17,471 bases of DNA from CAZSWS01 sp964610765 (GTDB taxonomy: Bacteria > Bacteroidota > Bacteroidia > Bacteroidales > Tannerellaceae), in contig CAZSWS010000065.1 in the NCBI GenBank assembly GCA_964610765.1, forward strand, positions 1 through 17,471. Reading direction: 5' to 3'. A program made the position numbers and the translations under genes. The notes under the pieces were generated by a model that was given only the letters and a program-made list of their open reading frames with translations, was not told the origin of the DNA and ran no database searches. Shown here piece after piece: positions 12,683 to 17,471 of the stretch (position 1 is the stretch's first letter; each line of letters starts with the position of its first letter).

Positions 12683-14839
12683 TTATAATCCAATATGTTC
12701 TTTTGTTCTTAGCTCCGGTTCTCCGGCATTTTCTCCATCTTTATAGTCCGGTGAATAGTCCCAGACTATTTTGTCTGTAAACTCTTGCCCATCTTTTGTC
12801 TTTTTTACCTCGATGATGTTTTCTCCTAGTTTTAGCCGTATATTTTGGAATATGTAATGAACGGCTGTTGTGCCCATGGAAAAGTCGGTTATTTCTATTC
12901 CATTAACGTATAAAGTAGGAGTACCCATATTTGAATATACGGTTACAGGGGTAACTTCATTCGCTCTGTAAATAGCTCTTCGTTGTGTCAAGTATAATAC
13001 AGGCTCTTTGCTCCAGTTAGCTTTATACCAGTAGAAGGGATCTTTTTTAGTTTTACGGTCAAAGGTGACTAGACCTTTATTGTTTCTACTGTGAATACCT
13101 CCTTGTGAAGAGAGTGGCGTGCCGAAGTCGAATGTGTTCCAGATGTATGAACCTAAAATATAGTTGCTCTTCTCCAAAGCTCCCCAGTGTATTTCATGAA
13201 ACTTAGTACCAAATGTTTCATAATAGGGTTTGTCATATCCGCAACAATATCCTCTGTCGCCTATTTCCTCTTTTTGCTGAAAGATATTTGCTTCTCCACC
13301 ATATTCAGAGAAGATAACCTTATGATTGGGAAAATCTTTTTCCACACTTTCCAACCATGTTTTAATATCACTCATATTACCGTTATACCAACCAAAATAC
13401 TGATTGATTCCGAGCAAGTCCGCATTGCCGTTTACTGTATGGTCTATTTTATTGTATCCACTTACAGAAACAGTGTATCGATAGGGGTCTTCTGTTTTTG
13501 CAATATCGTGCAGGGCCGTAGTGAGTGGAATAACTTGTTCGGCCGGATTGTACACTTCATTATGCAATCCCCACGTATAAATACAGGGATGGTTATAGTT
13601 TTGACGAATCAATTCCGTCATTTGTTGTTTAGCATTGTCTGCTTCAAGGGTTGTAACTTGATTTACAAAAGGAATTTCAGCCCACACAATAAACCCGATG
13701 CTATCACATTTGGCATAAATTTGTTCGGCTTGTTGATAGTGAGCAAAACGAATAGTTGTTGCACCCATCTCTTGAATAATAGCTAAGTCCGTGTTATGAT
13801 CTTCTCTGGACAAAGCACTTCCTTTGCCCCACAAGTCCTGATGACGGCAAGTGCCATACATAGGAACTTTCTTACCATTCAAGAACATTCCTTCATGAGG
13901 TCTTAGTTCAAAATGACGTAACCCCAGCGGTTGCACTACTTCGTCCAATACGATGCCGTTAGCCATGATTTGTGTTACAACTTTATATAAATACGGGTCT
14001 TCCAGTCCTTGCCATAAGTGAGGATTTTTAATGGTGAAATGTTGGTTAAGAAACTGCCTGCCTTGAATAGGTAGTGTATAAGCTGTCTCTTGTTTGCTTT
14101 TGATTGTTTTGCCATCCATTTCGTAGATAGTAGATAGTAATTGTATCGGCTGTTTATCTCCGGTTTTGTTATCTACTTTCACTTTGATTTGTACATCTGC
14201 ACTCTTTTTAGAAACGTTATCTTGTGATATATATATACCGGGCGAGGCATAATCATCTACAGCTATGTTTATCTTATCTGTAATAATGAGTGCCACATCG
14301 CGATAGATTCCTCCATATACCCCAAATAAAACATTGTTCACCGGTATTACGTCCGGACGTTCGCTATTGTCAGCTTTCACAATAATCTCATTCGCCTCAC
14401 CATAGTTAAGCAGTCGGGTGATTTCGACAGAAAACGCTGAATAAGCCCCTTTATGGTTTCCGGCATATTGATTGTTTACGTAGACTTCAGCTACCGACCC
14501 AACCCCTTCAAAGCGGAGGAAAAAGCGTTTCCCTTCATCTGCTTTATTGGGAGTGAAAACCTTTTTATAAAGCGCCTCTCCTGTATAAAACCGTTGTTGC
14601 GGATTGCGGAATGCAGTCATATTAGCCAAGGCAACTTGCATGTCTTTTGCATTCCATGTATGTGGAAGTTGTACGTCTTGCCATCCTCTGGCTGTATGGT
14701 TGCTTTGTAGTGAAGCTTTGCTATCGTTAAAAGGTCCTTTCTTAAATTGCCATCCGTCATTGAAGTTTCTGACTTCTCTAGCTGAAAGGCTGGTGCATAG
14801 AAGTAAAAATGTCGTAATAATGAAATACTTTTTTTTCAT
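12683..14839 (-). CDS. GH2 beta-galactosidase-like glycosidase, exported
   Basis: A 718-aa family 2 retaining exo-glycosidase. A Sec signal peptide ends near residue 20 (LSA|REV). The sugar-binding domain (about 24-190) begins with FNDGWQF and includes QLPHTWN; an immunoglobulin-like domain (about 192-308) precedes the TIM barrel (about 310-610). The acid/base is Glu428 in WGLHNEV, the nucleophile Glu512 in FSEYGGE, and GTCRHQDLWG near 329-338 is the usual barrel-entry motif. A C-terminal beta-sandwich of about 100 residues (610-700) follows, with a short polar tail. The overall type matches Bacteroidales GH2 enzymes annotated as beta-galactosidases, but beta-glucuronidase or another activity is possible. 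It starts 22 nt after the GH105 stop and ends 18 nt before the GH29 start, so the three are one operon. Confidence 0.93.
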   Translation of the reverse strand: MKKKYFIITTFLLLCTSLSAREVRNFNDGWQFKKGPFNDSKASLQSNHTARGWQDVQLPHTWNAKDMQVALANMTAFRNPQQRFYTGEALYKKVFTPNKADEGKRFFLRFEGVGSVAEVYVNNQYAGNHKGAYSAFSVEITRLLNYGEANEIIVKADNSERPDVIPVNNVLFGVYGGIYRDVALIITDKINIAVDDYASPGIYISQDNVSKKSADVQIKVKVDNKTGDKQPIQLLSTIYEMDGKTIKSKQETAYTLPIQGRQFLNQHFTIKNPHLWQGLEDPYLYKVVTQIMANGIVLDEVVQPLGLRHFELRPHEGMFLNGKKVPMYGTCRHQDLWGKGSALSREDHNTDLAIIQEMGATTIRFAHYQQAEQIYAKCDSIGFIVWAEIPFVNQVTTLEADNAKQQMTELIRQNYNHPCIYTWGLHNEVYNPAEQVIPLTTALHDIAKTEDPYRYTVSVSGYNKIDHTVNGNADLLGINQYFGWYNGNMSDIKTWLESVEKDFPNHKVIFSEYGGEANIFQQKEEIGDRGYCCGYDKPYYETFGTKFHEIHWGALEKSNYILGSYIWNTFDFGTPLSSQGGIHSRNNKGLVTFDRKTKKDPFYWYKANWSKEPVLYLTQRRAIYRANEVTPVTVYSNMGTPTLYVNGIEITDFSMGTTAVHYIFQNIRLKLGENIIEVKKTKDGQEFTDKIVWDYSPDYKDGENAGEPELRTKEHIGL

Positions 14840-14861
14840 GGATCTTTAGTCGCTTATGTTT

Positions 14862-16010
14862 TTAATTCATTTTATATATCTCTGTACCCGCTAGTAGGAG
14901 CGCCCCCACGCCATATACAGCAGTCATTTCTTTAGTCACTTTCTTTGGGTCAGCCCCAATAGGCTGTACATAGCCCAGCTTTCCATCTTCATCAATGATA
15001 GAAAGAAGTGCTTCCCACGAAGATAGCACAATAGGTGTAAACTTTTCCTTATCCAAATAATTGTTGTTTATACCATAAGCCATGGCATAAACAATCATAG
15101 CCGTTGCACTAGCTTCAGGAGCCGGATAGTTTTCAGGGTCAAGCAAACTTGCATGCCAGAAATAGTCTTTTCCACGGAGTTGTACAAGTCTGTCTAGCAT
15201 CGTTTTGTATGTCTGAACGTAAAAGTCTTTTTGAGGATCGTCATCCGGTAAAATTTGAAGTAAATTAGCAATACCTGCAACCACCCAACCATTACCTCTT
15301 CCCCAAAAAACCTTCTTTCCATTTGCTTCTTTTTTATCTAGATAGCTATCATCTCGGAAAAATAATTTTTCTTCGCTGTCAAATAGATGGTTATAGGTTT
15401 TAGCAAACTCTTTATGCATGTAGTTTAAATAGGTTGTATCCTTTTCTATTTCTGCTATATGGGCATAGACAGGTGGAGCCATAAATAGTGCATCGCACCA
15501 AGTCCATGAGCGTTTACCCCGGTATGACATGTTGTTGTCCGGAGGATTATTCATAATCCAGTTCAGCCTTTCCTTGGTAGCAGCAATCATTTCAGGATTC
15601 TTATACTTCCTGTACATATTGATATAGAACTGTCCAACGCATAACTCATCTGCATGATACAGACTATACTTCTCATAGTTCTTAAAGTTAGCCGGGATTT
15701 TCCAGTAGTTTCGATTGCCTATATCCAATAACCATTTCGTATAGTCATCCTCCTTCTCTGCTATTTTGGCAAATTCAGACGCACCCAGGAAAAGCACCCC
15801 ATTGGTCCATGCATCAATGCCATAGTCGTGTAGATTGCCTTCTTCCTTATACGTAAAATGTGCTATCTGCCAATCTAATACTTTTTGTAAGGTAGAGACG
15901 ATCTTTTGATGGTCTGTGTTCTGGTTTTTGTTTACCAGTTTGTTGTTGCCGGCACATGAAGTAGTTATTGCAACTATAAACAAAAACATATATTGAGTAA
16001 AAGCTTTCAT
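14862..16010 (-). CDS. GH105 (GH88-like) unsaturated uronyl hydrolase, lipoprotein
   Basis: An (alpha/alpha)6-barrel enzyme that hydrates and removes the 4,5-unsaturated uronic acid left at the non-reducing end by polysaccharide lyases, typically from rhamnogalacturonan or similar glycans. Numbering from the ATG at 16010 (382 aa), the lipobox is TTSC with Cys19. Likely catalytic acids are Asp121 in YHADELCVGQ and Asp173 in WCDALFMAPP, with FWGRGNGW (235-242) and WHASLLDP (285-292) lining the active site, all typical of GH105. An ATG at 16025 adds five residues; I prefer 16010 because the signal peptide is more regular and a TAnnTTTG box lies only 13 nt upstream of 16025. It is the first gene of the operon. 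The residues after Cys (AGNNKL) carry no acidic surface signal. GH88 is the main alternative; the motif set favours GH105. Confidence 0.88.
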   Translation of the reverse strand: MKAFTQYMFLFIVAITTSCAGNNKLVNKNQNTDHQKIVSTLQKVLDWQIAHFTYKEEGNLHDYGIDAWTNGVLFLGASEFAKIAEKEDDYTKWLLDIGNRNYWKIPANFKNYEKYSLYHADELCVGQFYINMYRKYKNPEMIAATKERLNWIMNNPPDNNMSYRGKRSWTWCDALFMAPPVYAHIAEIEKDTTYLNYMHKEFAKTYNHLFDSEEKLFFRDDSYLDKKEANGKKVFWGRGNGWVVAGIANLLQILPDDDPQKDFYVQTYKTMLDRLVQLRGKDYFWHASLLDPENYPAPEASATAMIVYAMAYGINNNYLDKEKFTPIVLSSWEALLSIIDEDGKLGYVQPIGADPKKVTKEMTAVYGVGALLLAGTEIYKMN

Positions 16011-16038
16011 CCTGTATTTTACCATGCTATATTTTATA

Positions 16039-16046
16039 CAAAACTA
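16039..16046 (-). promoter_or_regulatory. Bacteroidetes-type -7 box for the GH105-GH2-GH29 operon
   Basis: The minus strand reads TAGTTTTG, an exact TAnnTTTG match, 28 nt before the preferred GH105 start codon. There is no good -33 TTTG at the usual spacing, which is common for activator-dependent promoters. The adjacent two-component regulator is the obvious candidate activator. Confidence 0.5.
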
Positions 16047-16118
16047 TTCAAATAACTTCGCTACCCTTTACTCTTTTGGTTATATGTTTTGCTCTTTTGT
16101 TGCTAATCGTATGCTTCT

Positions 16119-17471
16119 TTATTCAAATTGAGTTTTTTGTTCATTTGCTTTAGATTTATGTTCTGCTGCAAATTGGGTTGGCGTTTTTCCAAACTCCTTT
16201 TTAAAAGCGTTAGTAAAATATGGTTGGCTTTCGATGCCAATATATGTCATAACTTCTCGCATTGTAAAATCTTCCTCAATAATTAATCTAGCTGCTTTTC
16301 GCATCTTATAATTCAAAATAAATTCAACAATAGACTTCCCGGTGATTCCTTTAATCTTTTTATATAATTTGCTTCGACTCATGGATAGTGCGGTAGATAT
16401 AAAGCTAACATCTAATTCCGGTTTGTCAATATTGCTGTCTATAACCTGTATAAAGTCTTTTAAAAACTCATTATCTTTTTCGTTCATAGAGAGTTCAGAG
16501 CTTTCTGCATAATAGTTTTTTGCATAATGGTCCCTTAATATCTCACGTTGTTTAAATATATTATTTACAGATAGTTTGAGCAATTCAAAATCAATTGGTT
16601 TGTCAAAATATATGTCAGCACCTGAATCCACTCCCTCTATTTTACTTTCAGTTGTTGTTTTAGCAGAAAGAATAATAAAAGGAATATGTGAAGTGTCAAT
16701 ACTGTTTTTAACGTCACTGCAAAGAGAAATACCATCTTTTCTAGGCATCATGATATCGCTTATAATCAGGTCAATATCATTTTTATCCAGCAAATCAGAG
16801 GCTATAAGTCCATCTTCAGCTTCTATGATATCATAGTCTGACGATAGGTAGTCTTTAATAAGCCTCCTTAAGTCCTCATTATCTTCCGCTATAAGAATTT
16901 TAGGTCGATTGGACTCTACCAAACCCTCTGTTTCATAATCAGGCAGGATGTAAGCATCCGTTTTGTTTTCTTTTTGCAAGTCATCGACTTCTTCTTCCCT
17001 GCTAACTTTTAGTTCAGCACTTGTGTAGCTTTCCTTGTAGAAAGGAAAACAAACCTCAATATCTGTTCCTTTTTCTCGTTCGCTATATATAGTGATATAC
17101 CCTTTATGCAAAAGAGTTAAACTTTTCACTAAAGCTAATCCAATGCCTGTTCCTAGGTGAGAGTCAAAGTTAATAGTTGGGACTTTATAGAATCTTTCAA
17201 ATACCTTCGAGATAGAGTCTTTGCTAATACCTATACCGGTATCACTAACGACTATAGAGAAATATGCATCAGCATTCGTTGTATTTCCCATAGTGTAAGT
17301 ATGCTTAAAGCTGGATTTAAAGGTTTTATCTGAAGGATATAGGCTGACACTGATTTTCCCTTTGCTTTTGGTATATTTAAAAGCGTTATTTAAAAGATTC
17401 ATTAATACTTTCTCCATGATATGATGATCTATATAGAGACTCTTCATGGAAATATCTTGCTTAGGTAGGTT
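16119..17471 (-). CDS. Hybrid two-component system regulator, C-terminal part (5' end outside the window)
   Basis: The last 450 residues of a hybrid two-component protein of the Bacteroidetes HTCS type, which senses a glycan breakdown product in the periplasm and activates nearby degradation genes. The frame stays open to the last base; the Met at 17445-17447 is internal to the kinase domain and not a start. Numbering from that Met: histidine kinase ATPase domain with N-box MNLLNNAFKYT (16-26), DTGIGI (69-74) and GTGIGLALVK (99-108); an acidic linker (about 140-180); a receiver domain with Glu188-Asp189, phospho-acceptor Asp231 in SDIMMP, Ser261 and Lys283; then an AraC-type DNA-binding domain (about 340-430) with SRSKLYKKIKGITG and the second helix-turn-helix ending FKKEFGKTPTQF. 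The sensor, membrane segments and phospho-histidine lie beyond the window. The stop is 108 nt from the preferred GH105 start on the same strand. Confidence 0.95.
   Translation of the reverse strand, partial: NLPKQDISMKSLYIDHHIMEKVLMNLLNNAFKYTKSKGKISVSLYPSDKTFKSSFKHTYTMGNTTNADAYFSIVVSDTGIGISKDSISKVFERFYKVPTINFDSHLGTGIGLALVKSLTLLHKGYITIYSEREKGTDIEVCFPFYKESYTSAELKVSREEEVDDLQKENKTDAYILPDYETEGLVESNRPKILIAEDNEDLRRLIKDYLSSDYDIIEAEDGLIASDLLDKNDIDLIISDIMMPRKDGISLCSDVKNSIDTSHIPFIILSAKTTTESKIEGVDSGADIYFDKPIDFELLKLSVNNIFKQREILRDHYAKNYYAESSELSMNEKDNEFLKDFIQVIDSNIDKPELDVSFISTALSMSRSKLYKKIKGITGKSIVEFILNYKMRKAARLIIEEDFTMREVMTYIGIESQPYFTNAFKKEFGKTPTQFAAEHKSKANEQKTQFE

Noticed and set aside
13187..13786. A 199-codon open frame on the + strand, opposite the GH2 beta-galactosidase gene
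   Set aside because: It is antisense to a strongly supported gene with intact catalytic motifs, and its translation has no recognisable domain and a composition typical of a shadow frame.
16119..17447. A complete 442-aa response regulator starting at the Met at 17447
   Set aside because: The frame stays open upstream to the window edge and this Met is inside the kinase ATPase domain just before its N-box, so the gene is truncated by the window.

Overview
The window looks like a chromosomal segment from a member of the Bacteroidales (Bacteroides, Parabacteroides or a relative). The supporting signs are: promoter-like elements of the Bacteroidetes type (TAnnTTTG near -7) instead of a sigma-70 -10 box; carbohydrate-utilisation clusters of exported glycosidases; a hybrid two-component regulator (sensor kinase, receiver and AraC domain in one chain); a TonB C-terminal-domain protein; and a small single-RRM RNA-binding protein. 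I did not identify the species. No tRNA, rRNA, CRISPR array, insertion sequence or integrase is visible.

Layout. Positions 1-474 carry no gene. They hold a short 22-bp tandem repeat, then a purine/G-rich tract with about 30-bp periodicity, then an ordinary AT-rich leader. Positions 475-4532 (+) form a small glycan-degradation cluster: a GH43 lipoprotein, an exported lipoprotein galactose mutarotase 3 nt behind it, a strong intrinsic terminator, and a GH2 glycosidase with its own terminator. Positions 4813-7197 (+) hold a TonB-C protein, a polyprenyl diphosphate synthase and a TatD-family metal hydrolase. Positions 7194-8714 (-) hold mlaF and mlaE, the ATPase and permease of an Mla-type lipid transporter. 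They are transcribed divergently from lptB (8895-9647, +), the ATPase of lipopolysaccharide export. Positions 9627-10884 (-) hold a CPBP-family membrane protein downstream of a small RRM protein. Positions 11129-16010 (-) hold a second glycan cluster, read in the order GH105 unsaturated glucuronyl/galacturonyl hydrolase, GH2 beta-galactosidase-like enzyme, GH29 alpha-L-fucosidase. It is preceded on the same strand by a hybrid two-component regulator that runs off the right edge of the window.

How the parts fit. The centre is envelope housekeeping: isoprenoid supply, phospholipid transport and LPS export. Two periplasmic glycan-processing clusters flank it. Neither cluster shows a SusC/SusD pair, surface endo-enzyme or sugar transporter inside the window, so each either depends on uptake genes elsewhere or extends past the edges. 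The right cluster suits trimming of acidic, fucose- and galactose-bearing plant oligosaccharides already cut by a lyase (rhamnogalacturonan or arabinogalactan type); this is inference from the enzyme families. The left cluster suits arabinose/galactose-containing glycans.

I found no clearly new system. The observations most worth a second look are the long U-rich, hairpin-headed leader of the RRM gene with paired CTAATAGC boxes in front of its promoter, the divergent mlaEF/lptB promoter region, the absence of an MCE (MlaD) gene beside mlaEF, and two convergent gene pairs whose 3' ends overlap without a terminator.
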